Source of the DNA: Acidobacterium sp.
GTDB lineage: Bacteria > Acidobacteriota > Vicinamibacteria > Vicinamibacterales > UBA2999
Direction of reading: 5' to 3'
NCBI GenBank assembly: GCA_002737365.1
Contig: NSIL01000010.1
Coordinates: 1 to 64,000, forward strand
Length of the DNA stretch: 64,000 bases
Shown here: positions 16,940 to 25,945 of the stretch, piece by piece
Position numbering within the stretch: position 1 is the stretch's first letter
Layout: every line of letters begins with the position of its first letter
Program-made: the position numbers and the translations under genes
Notes under the pieces: model-generated
Databases searched by the model: none
What the model was told of the DNA's origin: nothing
The model's input: the letters and a program-made list of their open reading frames with translations, nothing else

Positions 16940-18402
16940 TGTTGCTGCCGCGCCTCAGTCGTGGCTGCCTTGCGCTGGGCCTTGCGGGCGGCAAGCTCTT
17001 CCTGATACTGCGCGTCGGTCAGAAACGCCACGTCCGTCCAGCCATGTCCCATCTCGTCCATCGTCCGGCTGCCCCAACCGATCCACGCCGTCGGATCAGG
17101 GTTGTGCTTGTTGTTGGCGGTGTTGTCGTGAGTCGACACGGTGTGCAGGATGGTGCCGGCGGGGAACAGGTGTGGCGTCTTGTACTTGTAGGTGACCTGC
17201 CAATTCTGCTCGTAGTGGGTGGCGCTGGTCAGCATCTCGCGGCGACCGTCGGGGTGAATGGCTTCGAGATACAGCTTCGAGCCACGGAAATGCATGTGCG
17301 GCTGAAAGCTGACGATCAGCGCCGGCTTCGGTAGCGGCCAGAAACGCTCGTGCTGAACCACGGTGTTTGGCGGGATGCTGAGCAACGCCGCCGCGTGCAG
17401 CGGATTCTCGGCAATCAGGGAACCGGTCGGCATCGACGGCTCATCGATAGCGATCTTCTGGCCGGCGCGCAGCAGCAGGTCTTCGATGCGCTCGCGGTTG
17501 AGCGCCCAGTCATTGCCGACGCCGGTGCGGATGCGGTGCGACGTGACCACCCGCGACGGCACGACGCCCTTGGGATAGAACTTGATGCCGACGCGCATGC
17601 GATCGAACGTCGCTTCGCCGTAGGGGTGATAGTGCGCCTCGAAACGAAACTGCGCGCCCTTCTTGAGGATCTTAGCGGTGCCGTCCGGAAAGATGTCGGC
17701 GTCGTTGCCGGCGCCGTACTCAATCAGGTCGAGCGAGTTGCCGACATTGGAGCCCATGCCCAGGTTCACGCCACTGGTGTCGACGCCCTCCGGATGATCC
17801 ACATACACGTGCGCATGATGCACGGCACGGAACGCATCGGGGATGATCTGCACCCACTTCACGTAGCGGTCCTCGGTCAGGCCGGGATCGACGTGTTCTT
17901 CGGGAATGAAATCGGGGCCGTCAGCGGGAATCTTGAAGCCCTTGGCCATGCGGACGATCAGGTCCGGCGCGCCATAAGTCCATTCGGTATTTGAGGAGAA
18001 GGTGCGCGCCGGCGGCGCGTCAGCTGCGCGGCCCTCAACGGCACCGCCGTCTGCCCAGGCCGCGATCAGGTTGACCTCGGCGTCACTGAGCGACGGGTCT
18101 TCGAGATACTCGCCGATGCTACGGTCGATGTGCCACGGCGGCATCTCGCGGCTGGTGACCTTCTGCTTCATGCTGCGCGCCCACGGCCGCGCATCGCGGT
18201 AGGTGACGAGCGACATCGGCGCGTGTGTCCCGGGCCGATGGCACGTCTGACACGAGCGCTGAAGAATCGGAAGCACGTCCTTGTGGAACGTAGGGGCCGG
18301 CGTGGCGGGAGCCTGCGCATGGGTGACCGGCGCCGGGTAGAAGACGATACTGGCGGCAAACGCCAGGCTAGCAACGCCGGTAAGCTTTCCAACGGTGACC
18401 AT
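16936..18402 (-). CDS. cytochrome c domain (CQTCH) + copper type II monooxygenase (PHM)-like protein, secreted
   Basis: FHKDVLPILQRSCQTCHRPG; HHAHV, AHYHP, QPHMHFRG motifs; start at ATG 18402 with AGGAGG upstream. Confidence 0.7.
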   Translation of the reverse strand: MVTVGKLTGVASLAFAASIVFYPAPVTHAQAPATPAPTFHKDVLPILQRSCQTCHRPGTHAPMSLVTYRDARPWARSMKQKVTSREMPPWHIDRSIGEYLEDPSLSDAEVNLIAAWADGGAVEGRAADAPPARTFSSNTEWTYGAPDLIVRMAKGFKIPADGPDFIPEEHVDPGLTEDRYVKWVQIIPDAFRAVHHAHVYVDHPEGVDTSGVNLGMGSNVGNSLDLIEYGAGNDADIFPDGTAKILKKGAQFRFEAHYHPYGEATFDRMRVGIKFYPKGVVPSRVVTSHRIRTGVGNDWALNRERIEDLLLRAGQKIAIDEPSMPTGSLIAENPLHAAALLSIPPNTVVQHERFWPLPKPALIVSFQPHMHFRGSKLYLEAIHPDGRREMLTSATHYEQNWQVTYKYKTPHLFPAGTILHTVSTHDNTANNKHNPDPTAWIGWGSRTMDEMGHGWTDVAFLTDAQYQEELAARKAQRKAATTEARQQQ

Positions 18403-18441
18403 CAAGCCTCCTGTGGGGCATACTCTAGCATCGCGGCACTC

Positions 18442-18467
18442 GTAGGGCACCCCTTTTAGGGGGTGCC
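18442..18467 (+). repeat. REP-like element GTAG + GGCACCCC-TTTTAG-GGGGTGCC
   Basis: perfect 8-bp hairpin with GTAG head in a divergent intergenic region. Confidence 0.75.
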
Positions 18468-18487
18468 GACAACCTGGGGAGGGATAG

Positions 18488-19228
18488 ATGACGGCACGAG
18501 CGGTCGCGTGGGCGCTGGCAGTGGCACTGGGAGCCACCGCCCATGGCCAGCAAAACCAGCCTGTTTACCCGGCCTACGACGGCTTCCTCAAGAACCCAGA
18601 CGGCAGCTACACGCTGTCGTTTGCCTACTTCAGCCACAACGCCGACGTCGTCACCATCGCCCCAGGCCCGGCCAACAGCTTTGGGCCGGCGCCCGCCGAC
18701 CGTATGCAGCCCATGACTTTCAAACCGGGCCACTGGCGGTTTCAGTGCGTGATGGTGGTCGGCCCGGAGTTCGACGGCAAGATGAAATGGACTCTGGGCT
18801 ACGCCGGAACGACCACCGGCACCAGCGAGCGGATGCTGCAGTCGAACTGGAATCTCGTGGAAGGCGCGCCCGCGCTGTCGAAACTCGACTACGCCAAGGT
18901 ACCGAAGGGCGTCTGCCTGAACCAGCGGCCCACGGTCCGCGTCCTCGGCGTCACGGCGCGACCGAACAACCCGCCGGTGCTGACCGTGGCGCCGAACGAG
19001 GAACTGAACCTGTTCGGCAGCGCGCACGACGAAGGATTGCCAAGAGGCAAGGGCCTGGTGGTTGAATGGAAGATGCTGACCGGGCCAGGCACGGTGACGT
19101 TCACGATCCCCGGTGCCGCCCGCACCAAGGCGACGTTCTCGGCGCCGGGGCTGTACGAACTGGAACTCACCGCGTCAGATGCAGAGTTTACGGAACGCAC
19201 CCGAGTCAACGTCCGCGTCGGCCCCTGA
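18488..19228 (+). CDS. secreted hypothetical protein with C-terminal PKD/Ig-like segment
   Basis: signal peptide; APGLYELELTASDAEFTERTRVNVRV typical of PKD-like folds. Confidence 0.6.
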   Translation: MTARAVAWALAVALGATAHGQQNQPVYPAYDGFLKNPDGSYTLSFAYFSHNADVVTIAPGPANSFGPAPADRMQPMTFKPGHWRFQCVMVVGPEFDGKMKWTLGYAGTTTGTSERMLQSNWNLVEGAPALSKLDYAKVPKGVCLNQRPTVRVLGVTARPNNPPVLTVAPNEELNLFGSAHDEGLPRGKGLVVEWKMLTGPGTVTFTIPGAARTKATFSAPGLYELELTASDAEFTERTRVNVRVGP

Positions 19229-19272
19229 GGCAAGCTCGCCATCAGGGCACTCGGATTGGAGGGGCATGGCCC

Positions 19273-19286
19273 ATTACCGTGGTAAT
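19273..19286. promoter_or_regulatory. candidate TA operator ATTACC-GT-GGTAAT
   Basis: perfect palindrome ending 8 nt upstream of the antitoxin ATG. Confidence 0.5.
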
Positions 19287-19294
19287 ATGATCCC

Positions 19295-19558
19295 ATGGCG
19301 CTGGCCCGATCAAAACTTACCGCACAGGGGCAAATCTCGGTTCCCGCCGAAGTTCGTCGGCGCCTTGGCCTCGGACCAGGCTCCGTTATCGAGTGGGAGG
19401 CCGACGGCGAGCAAGTGGTCGTCCGACGGAAGGGGCGGTACTCGTCTCAGGACATTCACAAAGTGCTGTTTCCCGGCGGCCCGCCGAAGCGGCGATCCTT
19501 GACGGAATTGAAGCAGGGCATCGCCAGGAACATGCGGGCCCGCGATGCGCGCGATTGA
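19295..19558 (+). CDS. AbrB/MazE-type antitoxin (VapB-like)
   Basis: MALARSKLTAQGQISVPAEVRRRLGLGPGSVIEWEADGEQVVVRR. Confidence 0.88.
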   Translation: MALARSKLTAQGQISVPAEVRRRLGLGPGSVIEWEADGEQVVVRRKGRYSSQDIHKVLFPGGPPKRRSLTELKQGIARNMRARDARD

Positions 19559-19925
19559 CACCAACGTCCTCGTTCGGATGATCACGCGCGACGATCCGCG
19601 CCAGGCCGCCAAGGCCGACGCCTTTGTCGCGACCGGTGCGTGGGTGTCGCTACTCGCGCTGGCGGAAGCAACGTGGGTTCTCGCGTCCGTCTATGAAATG
19701 TCACTGCCCGAGGTCGCCACCTCAGTGCGAATGCTCCTGGCTCACGAACAGCTCACCATTCAGGATCCAGACGTCGTTGAAGCAGCCTTGGCTGGCATTG
19801 AGGGCAAGCCCGCCGTGAGCTTCTCCGATGCGCTACTCCTCGAGTTGGCGAGGAAGGCAGGCCACCTGCCTGTGGGAACCTTTAACCACAGTCTCGCCAA
19901 GCGAGATGGTGCTGAAAAGCTGTAG
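19545..19925 (+). CDS. PIN-domain toxin (VapC-like)
   Basis: MRAIDTNVLVRMITRDD...SFSDALLLELARKAG; overlaps antitoxin by 14 nt. Confidence 0.88.
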   Translation: MRAIDTNVLVRMITRDDPRQAAKADAFVATGAWVSLLALAEATWVLASVYEMSLPEVATSVRMLLAHEQLTIQDPDVVEAALAGIEGKPAVSFSDALLLELARKAGHLPVGTFNHSLAKRDGAEKL

Positions 19926-19942
19926 CCTGCTGTGGTCCTCTG

Positions 19943-20905
19943 ATGCGTCCGAAGTTCTCCCTGCTCAACATCCTCGTCGCCATCATCGGCATCGCTGTAC
20001 TGATCTTCACCGTCCGCCGTGTCGGCTGGAGCGAGGTGGTGTCGGGCGTCGCCAGCGTCGGCTGGTGGTTCATCCTGGTCGTAGTTCTCGGCGCCAGCCG
20101 CATGGCGTGTCGCGCGCGGGCCTGGATAATCTGCGCCGACGATGCGAATCTGCGGTTCCGAGATGCCTTCGGCGCCATGCTCGCGGCCGATGCGCTGGGG
20201 AACCTGACGCCGCTCGGCCTGCTGGCCAGTGAACCCACCAAGATCATGCTGACGCGGTCGCGAATCTCGACCGTGACCAGCGTGGCGTCGGTCACCACCG
20301 AGAACGCGTTCTACACCGCGTCAGTCGCGGTCGTCTTATTGGCCGGGACGTGGTTCTTTTTTCAACGCGCCGACGTGCCGCCCGCCCTCGAGCAACTGGC
20401 CGAGGTCATCGTCATGGCGATCGTGATCGCCGTCGTCATCGGCGTGTGGCTCGCACGGTCGCAGCCGGCGTTGCTGTCACGATTCGCGCCGCTCATTACC
20501 AGGCTGGCCGGCCGCGCCGCCGTTCCGGCGGAAGCCATTCGCGAAGTCGAGTCGCGCATCTACGGCGTCTTGGGGTGGCGCATGGGCCGGTTGGCCCGGA
20601 TCGGATCGTGGGAGGCTATCTTTCACGTCGCCGCGGTGGCCGAGGTGTGGCTGGTGCTGCGTTTGCTACCCGGCGCGGCCGACGCCACGCTGGTTGATGC
20701 GTTCCTGCTCGAAAGTGCCGGACGGTTCGTGACCATCGCCTTCAAGTTCATCCCCTATCGATTGGGCATTGACGAGGCCGGCTCCGGCGCCGTGGCGCAG
20801 GTGATCGGTATGGGTCCCGCCGCCGGCGTTACGCTCGCGCTGGTGCGCCGCCTGCGCATCATGGTGCTCAACGTCTTTGGCCTGATCCGACTAGCCCGGC
20901 ATTAG
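19943..20905 (+). CDS. lysylphosphatidylglycerol synthase TM region/UPF0104 (flippase-like) membrane protein
   Basis: multi-TM; FVTIAFKFIPYRLGIDEAGSGAVAQVIGMGPAAGVTLALVRRLR. Confidence 0.72.
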   Translation: MRPKFSLLNILVAIIGIAVLIFTVRRVGWSEVVSGVASVGWWFILVVVLGASRMACRARAWIICADDANLRFRDAFGAMLAADALGNLTPLGLLASEPTKIMLTRSRISTVTSVASVTTENAFYTASVAVVLLAGTWFFFQRADVPPALEQLAEVIVMAIVIAVVIGVWLARSQPALLSRFAPLITRLAGRAAVPAEAIREVESRIYGVLGWRMGRLARIGSWEAIFHVAAVAEVWLVLRLLPGAADATLVDAFLLESAGRFVTIAFKFIPYRLGIDEAGSGAVAQVIGMGPAAGVTLALVRRLRIMVLNVFGLIRLARH

Positions 20906-21000
20906 TTCTGGCAGTCCACGGACGTTAGCCACCGGGGACACAGAGAACACGTTCACGCTAGAATTGAGAGAGAGCTACCGCTGTTCCGGGAGCACCCGTC

Positions 21001-21165
21001 ATGAAGCTGTTGAAAGTAACTTTAGCTGTCGGCCTGATGGCTGGCGTGGCACTCTCCGCCGTGTCATCGCTGGCCCCCGCCTTGATCGCCCAGAGCGGCG
21101 GCATGATCATGTGGGCGGCCCAGCCGCAGCGCGGCCCAGCGGCGCCGACGGCCAAGCCCCAGTGA
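21001..21165 (+). CDS. 54-aa hydrophobic small protein, coupled to kup (below the ORF-track cutoff)
   Basis: MKLLKVTLAVGLMAGVALSAVSSLAPALIAQSGGMIMWAAQPQRGPAAPTAKPQ; GGGAG upstream; stop TGA overlaps kup GTG. Confidence 0.5.
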   Translation: MKLLKVTLAVGLMAGVALSAVSSLAPALIAQSGGMIMWAAQPQRGPAAPTAKPQ

Positions 21166-23051
21166 CACATCCCAGCACCCACGCTCCTCGAGGACGGCAG
21201 CTTGCCGTCCTCACCCTCGGCGCTCTCGGCATCGTTTACGGCGACATCGGCACCAGCCCGCTGTATGCCCTCCGCGAGTGCTTCCACGGCCCCCACGGCA
21301 TCGCCCCCACGCCCGAAAACGTGTTGGGCGTGCTGTCGCTGATCGTCTGGTCGCTGTTCCTGATCATCTCGATCAAGTACCTGGTCTTCGTAATGCGGGC
21401 CGACAACGGTGGGGAAGGCGGCGTGCTGGCACTGATTGCCCTGGTGTCGCGCCAGGCCGATGCCTCGCGGCGTAGCCGTGCCGCCTTCATCAGCGTCGGC
21501 CTGTTTGGCGCGGCGTTGCTCTACGGCGACGGCATGATTACCCCGGCGTTCTCGGTCTTGAGCGCGGTCGAGGGCCTGACCATTGCCACGCACGTGTTCG
21601 AGCCCTACGTGGTGCCCATCACCGTCACCATTCTGATTGGTGTGTTCCTCCTTCAATCGCGTGGCACGGCAACGGTTGGCGCCATGTTCGGCCCCGTCAT
21701 GGTGGTCTGGTTCAGCACGCTGGCGGTTCTGGGCCTGTCGTGGATCCTCGTCAACCCTTCAGTGTTCGCGGCGTTCAACCCGATCCACGCTGTCAGCTTC
21801 TTTGTCCGCAATGGCTGGCACGGCTTCATCGTGTTGGGCTCGGTGTTCCTGGTGGTCACCGGTGGCGAGGCGCTCTATGCCGACATGGGCCACTTCGGCC
21901 CAAAGCCGATCCGCGTGGCCTGGTTCGGGCTGGCCTTTCCCGCGCTGGTGCTGAACTACCTCGGACAAGGCGCCATGCTGCTGCAACAGCCAGAGGCGGC
22001 CTCGTCGCCGCTCTTCTTGATGGCACCGGAGTGGGCTCTGTATCCCATGGTGATGCTGGCCACCATGGCAGCGGTAATCGCCTCGCAGGCCCTGATCTCA
22101 GGCGTCTTTTCCATGACGCGCCAGGCCATGCTGCTGGGCTACTGCCCGCGCATGGGCGTGGAGCACACCTCGGCCAGCCACCAAGGCCAGGTCTATATCC
22201 CGCAGATCAATTGGATCCTGATGGTGGTGTGCGTGGGCCTGGTCATCGGCTTCGGCAGTTCCACCGCCATGGCCGCCGCTTACGGCATCGCCGTCTCAGC
22301 CACGATGGTGATCACCACCCTGCTGACGTATCTGGTGGCCCGCGGTTCGTGGGGGATTGGTCGCTCGACCGCCGCTTCGCTCGCCGGTCTGATCTTGCTG
22401 GTGGAGTTTGGATTCGTCGCCGCCAACTTGACGAAATTTCTACAGGGAGGCTGGTTCCCGCTGGCGGTCGGTGTGTTGATTTACATCCTGCTCTCGACGT
22501 GGAAGCAGGGGCGGGCGCTGCTGGCGCGGCGATTCATCGACCACCTGTATCCACTCGACACGTTTCTCGCAGACATTGCCGGCCAGCCTCCGCACCGCGT
22601 CAGTGGCACCGCCGTGTTCATGACCAGCAACAGTGATGGCACGCCGCCGACGTTGCTGCACAACCTGCAGCACAACAAAATCCTGCACGAGCGAATTGTG
22701 CTGCTCACCGTGGTCACTCAGGACAGCCCGGTCGTCGCACTGGAGGACCGGCTCACCGTCACCCCGCTGCAGCAGGGCTTCTTCCGCGTGCGGGCCAGCT
22801 ACGGCTTCACCGAGACGCCCGACATCCCCGCCGTACTCGCGCAAGCCTCGCTTGCGGGCCGGCCGATCATGCCGGCCGAGACGACCTATTTCCTCGGCAC
22901 CGAGACGCTGCTGGCAACCGACCGCCCCGGCTTGCCGCTGTGGCGCGAGCGGTTGTTCGTGTTGATGTCCCGGAACGCGTTGCGCGCGACGACGTTCTTC
23001 GGCATCCCGCCGGAACGGGTCGTCGAACTGGGCATGCAGGTGGAACTGTAG
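21162..23051 (+). CDS. kup: KUP/HAK/KT family potassium transporter
   Basis: LAVLTLGALGIVYGDIGTSPLYALRECF; 12-TM pattern; GTG start 21162. Confidence 0.94.
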   Translation: MTHPSTHAPRGRQLAVLTLGALGIVYGDIGTSPLYALRECFHGPHGIAPTPENVLGVLSLIVWSLFLIISIKYLVFVMRADNGGEGGVLALIALVSRQADASRRSRAAFISVGLFGAALLYGDGMITPAFSVLSAVEGLTIATHVFEPYVVPITVTILIGVFLLQSRGTATVGAMFGPVMVVWFSTLAVLGLSWILVNPSVFAAFNPIHAVSFFVRNGWHGFIVLGSVFLVVTGGEALYADMGHFGPKPIRVAWFGLAFPALVLNYLGQGAMLLQQPEAASSPLFLMAPEWALYPMVMLATMAAVIASQALISGVFSMTRQAMLLGYCPRMGVEHTSASHQGQVYIPQINWILMVVCVGLVIGFGSSTAMAAAYGIAVSATMVITTLLTYLVARGSWGIGRSTAASLAGLILLVEFGFVAANLTKFLQGGWFPLAVGVLIYILLSTWKQGRALLARRFIDHLYPLDTFLADIAGQPPHRVSGTAVFMTSNSDGTPPTLLHNLQHNKILHERIVLLTVVTQDSPVVALEDRLTVTPLQQGFFRVRASYGFTETPDIPAVLAQASLAGRPIMPAETTYFLGTETLLATDRPGLPLWRERLFVLMSRNALRATTFFGIPPERVVELGMQVEL

Positions 23052-23075
23052 GGCTTGGGGCTTGGGTCCCAAGCC
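23048..23075 (+). repeat. GTAG + GGGCTTGGGGCTTGGG-T-CCCAAGCC; possible bidirectional terminator
   Basis: perfect 8-bp hairpin between convergent kup and KimA-like genes; GTAG contains kup stop. Confidence 0.65.
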
Positions 23076-23080
23076 AGTCA

Positions 23081-24910
23081 TCACTGTTTCAGGTGAAACG
23101 GCACTGACGTCGTCACCACGCGGGGCCGGAACAACAGCGCCGCCTTCAGCGTGAAGGCGCTCTGGTTGTGCAGCAAGTGATGCCACCAGTGCTTGACCAC
23201 GAATTCCGGTAAGACCACCGTGATGTAGTCCTCGGGATTCTCCCGCTCGAGGCGGTCGATGTACTCGAGCAGCGGCTCGGTCATCGAGCGGTACGGGGAC
23301 TGCAGCACCACCAGCTTCACGTGCGAGCCCCATTGCGGCCAGTCGCGCTTCATCGCGACCATGGAGTCGGGGTTAACATTGACGTAGACCGCGCGCACGT
23401 CCTTGGAGAGTGAGCTGGCGTAGCGCAGGGCCTCGATCACCGCTCGATGGACGCCGCCGATCGGGACAACGACGACATGCCCGTGCGGTGTGAGGTCGAC
23501 TTCATGTCCCGCCAGTGACAGCTGCGAGGCGACGTTGTCGTAGTGCAGGCGCGTCTGCTTGAACACGAACATCAGGATCGGGACCAGCACGAGCACAATC
23601 CACGCGCCCTCTGTCGCTTTGGTCACCGCCACGATGATCAGGACAATGCCGGAGACAGTCGCGCCCAGCCCGCTGATGGCGGCGCGAACCCGCCATCCGG
23701 GCGGCCGCGACCGAAACCACCGCAGCAACATCCCGGTTTGCGACAGCGTGAAGGCCATGAACACGCCGATCATATAGAGCGGGATCAGCGCGTGCGCGTC
23801 GCCGCGGAACGCCGTGATCAGGACCGCGGCTGCCAGCCCGAGCGCCACGATGCCGTTCGAGTAGGCCAGCTTGTCGCCCAGGTTCATGAACTGCCGCGGC
23901 ATGTAGCGATCGCGGGCGACGAAGTAGGCCAGGCGGGGGAAGTCGGCAAACGCGGTGTTGGCGGCAAGCACAAGGATCATCGCCGTCGCCGCCTGCACCA
24001 TGTAATAAAAGGTGTTGCGTCCGCCGAATACCGCGCGCGCCAGCTGCGACACCACGGTCTCGCGCTCGGCCGGGACGATGCCGAAGTGAAAGGCCAGCAG
24101 GCTGATGCCGACGAACATGGTGATGGCCAGGCCGCCCATCAGCACCAGCGTACGCGCCGCCGTGCGCGCGGCTGGCTCCTGGAACGCCGGCACGCCGTCG
24201 GAAATGGCTTCGACCCCGGTCATTGCGGTGCAACCATTCGCGAATGCCGTCAGCAGCAGGAACGTGGTGAGGGTGCCAGTGCCAAGGAACGCGACTGGCT
24301 CCGCCGCCTCAAAGGGCGGCGCCGTCCCAAGCCAGCCTGTCCAGGCCCCGACCACGATCAGCATGAGGACGCTGCCCAGGAAGAAGTAGACCGGGATCCC
24401 GAACAACTTGGCTGACTCGCGAACACCACGGAGATTACCGACTGCGATCAGCGTCAGGAAGGCGAGCGCCAACGGCACACGGCTCACATGCAGGTCGGGC
24501 AGGGCCGATGTGATGGCGGACACGCCCGCCGCGATGCTCACCGACACCGTGAGCGTGTAGTCGATCAGCAGCGCCGCCGCCGTCACCAGCGAGGCGTTGG
24601 TGCCAATATTCTCTTTGGTGACGATGTAGTCGCCGCCGCCCTGAGGATAGGAGAAGATCGTCTGGCGGTACGACGAGACGATGATCAGCAGGAGCAGGGC
24701 GATCAGGCTGGCGATCCACGGCCCGTCCCTCAGCGCCTCGGGGCCGGCTTGCGCCAGCACGCGCAGCACTTCCTCGGTCGCATAGGCTACCGACGAGAGC
24801 GCATCGGCGGAGAGTACGGCCAGTCCGGCGAGCATGCCGAACTTCTGGTGGTGAGCCTGAAATGTCGGGATCGGACGCCCGACCAAAAGCCGCTTCAGCG
24901 GCGGGAACAC
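23081..24910 (-). CDS. APC-superfamily permease resembling KimA (YdaO) potassium importer
   Basis: KRLLVGRPIP...LAVLSADALSSVAYATEEVLRVLA...SYRQTIFSYPQGGGDYIVTKENIGTNASLVTAAALLIDYTLTVSVSIAAG, matching KimA-type signatures. Confidence 0.75.
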   Translation of the reverse strand: MFPPLKRLLVGRPIPTFQAHHQKFGMLAGLAVLSADALSSVAYATEEVLRVLAQAGPEALRDGPWIASLIALLLLIIVSSYRQTIFSYPQGGGDYIVTKENIGTNASLVTAAALLIDYTLTVSVSIAAGVSAITSALPDLHVSRVPLALAFLTLIAVGNLRGVRESAKLFGIPVYFFLGSVLMLIVVGAWTGWLGTAPPFEAAEPVAFLGTGTLTTFLLLTAFANGCTAMTGVEAISDGVPAFQEPAARTAARTLVLMGGLAITMFVGISLLAFHFGIVPAERETVVSQLARAVFGGRNTFYYMVQAATAMILVLAANTAFADFPRLAYFVARDRYMPRQFMNLGDKLAYSNGIVALGLAAAVLITAFRGDAHALIPLYMIGVFMAFTLSQTGMLLRWFRSRPPGWRVRAAISGLGATVSGIVLIIVAVTKATEGAWIVLVLVPILMFVFKQTRLHYDNVASQLSLAGHEVDLTPHGHVVVVPIGGVHRAVIEALRYASSLSKDVRAVYVNVNPDSMVAMKRDWPQWGSHVKLVVLQSPYRSMTEPLLEYIDRLERENPEDYITVVLPEFVVKHWWHHLLHNQSAFTLKAALLFRPRVVTTSVPFHLKQ

Positions 24911-25007
24911 AGCATCAACCCTTTCACGCCCGGATATTGTAGTGGATTAGTACGGCGGTCCGACCGCGGTCACCCCGCAGGCGCGCCGGCTGGGCTAGAA
25001 TGGTGGG

Positions 25008-25280
25008 ATGCGCGTCGCCCGGAGGTTCCTGGTGAGCGGTCACGTCCAGGGCGTCGGGTTCCGGTTTTATGCCAGGAACGCGGCGCGCCGCGAAGGCCTG
25101 GGTGGCCACGTCACCAATCACGCCGACGGATCGGTTGAAGTGGTGGCGGAAGGCGAGGCTGAGGCCATGACGCGCTTTGAGCGGGCTTTGCACCAGGGGC
25201 CGTCGCGATCGCAGGTGGCGCACGTGCGGGTGAACGAGGTCGTGCCGGCAGGCCTCAACGCCGGGTTTGAGATTCGGTAG
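25008..25280 (+). CDS. acyP: acylphosphatase
   Basis: RRFLVSGHVQGVGFRFYARNAARREGLGGHVTNHADGSVEV. Confidence 0.93.
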   Translation: MRVARRFLVSGHVQGVGFRFYARNAARREGLGGHVTNHADGSVEVVAEGEAEAMTRFERALHQGPSRSQVAHVRVNEVVPAGLNAGFEIR

Positions 25281-25309
25281 GCGCAACATTCGGTAGTTAG
25301 ATACGATTC

Positions 25310-25825
25310 ATGGACCATCTGAAGGCAAAGATTCGACACGTGCCTGACTTTCCCAAGCCGGGCATCCTGTTCTACGACATCACGACGTTGCTGTGCGACC
25401 CCCAGGGGTTCCGCGACACGATTGACGCGATGGCGGCACCGTACATGGGTGAGGACATTGACCACGTGATTGGCATCGAGAGCCGCGGCTTCATCCTCGG
25501 CGCGGCGGTAGCCAACACGCTGGGGTGTGGTTTTGTACCCATCCGCAAGCCGGGCAAGCTGCCGGCCGCGACCTACCAGGAAAGCTACCACCTGGAATAC
25601 GGCACCGACGCATTGGAGATTCACCAGGACGCCTGCGGCAGCAACCAGCGCGTCCTGATCGTCGATGATGTGCTGGCGACCGGCGGGACGGCCCGCGCCG
25701 CCATCGACCTGGCCAGAAAGGCCGGCGGCAAGGTCATCGGCGCCACGTTCCTGATCGAGCTGGATTTCTTGAAGGGCCGCGACAAATTAGCGGGCGAGCC
25801 GGTTTATTCTGTTCTGCAGTATTAG
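25310..25825 (+). CDS. apt: adenine phosphoribosyltransferase
   Basis: [21 protein letters not shown]..., PRPP motif [14 protein letters not shown]. Confidence 0.95.
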   Translation: MDHLKAKIRHVPDFPKPGILFYDITTLLCDPQGFRDTIDAMAAPYMGEDIDHVIGIESRGFILGAAVANTLGCGFVPIRKPGKLPAATYQESYHLEYGTDALEIHQDACGSNQRVLIVDDVLATGGTARAAIDLARKAGGKVIGATFLIELDFLKGRDKLAGEPVYSVLQY

Positions 25826-25847
25826 TCCGGCTCAAGCCGGACTCTAC
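25824..25847 (-). repeat. REP-like element; - strand GTAG + AGTCCGGCT-TG-AGCCGGACT
   Basis: perfect 9-bp hairpin with GTAG head, between apt and tRNA-Arg; stem contains apt TAG stop. Confidence 0.78.
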
Positions 25848-25848
25848 T

Positions 25849-25925
25849 GCGCCTGTAGCTCAGTTGGATAGAGCGCCGGTTTCCTAAACTGGAGGTCACA
25901 GGTTCGATCCCTGTCAGGCGCACCA
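25849..25925 (+). tRNA. tRNA-Arg(CCT), CCA encoded
   Basis: acceptor GCGCCTG/CAGGCGC, anticodon loop TTCCTAA, T-loop TTCGATC, CCA. Confidence 0.95.
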
Positions 25926-25945
25926 TCGCTCATCAAAGAGACACT

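Noticed and set aside
23048-23075. Classical Rho-independent terminator after kup
   Set aside because: Stem is good but there is no T-tract on either side; kept only as repeat/possible terminator
25272-25302. Direct repeat ATTCGGTAG(GCGCAAC)ATTCGGTAG after acyP as a target-site duplication
   Set aside because: Only 7 bp between copies and no inserted element; likely local slippage or chance
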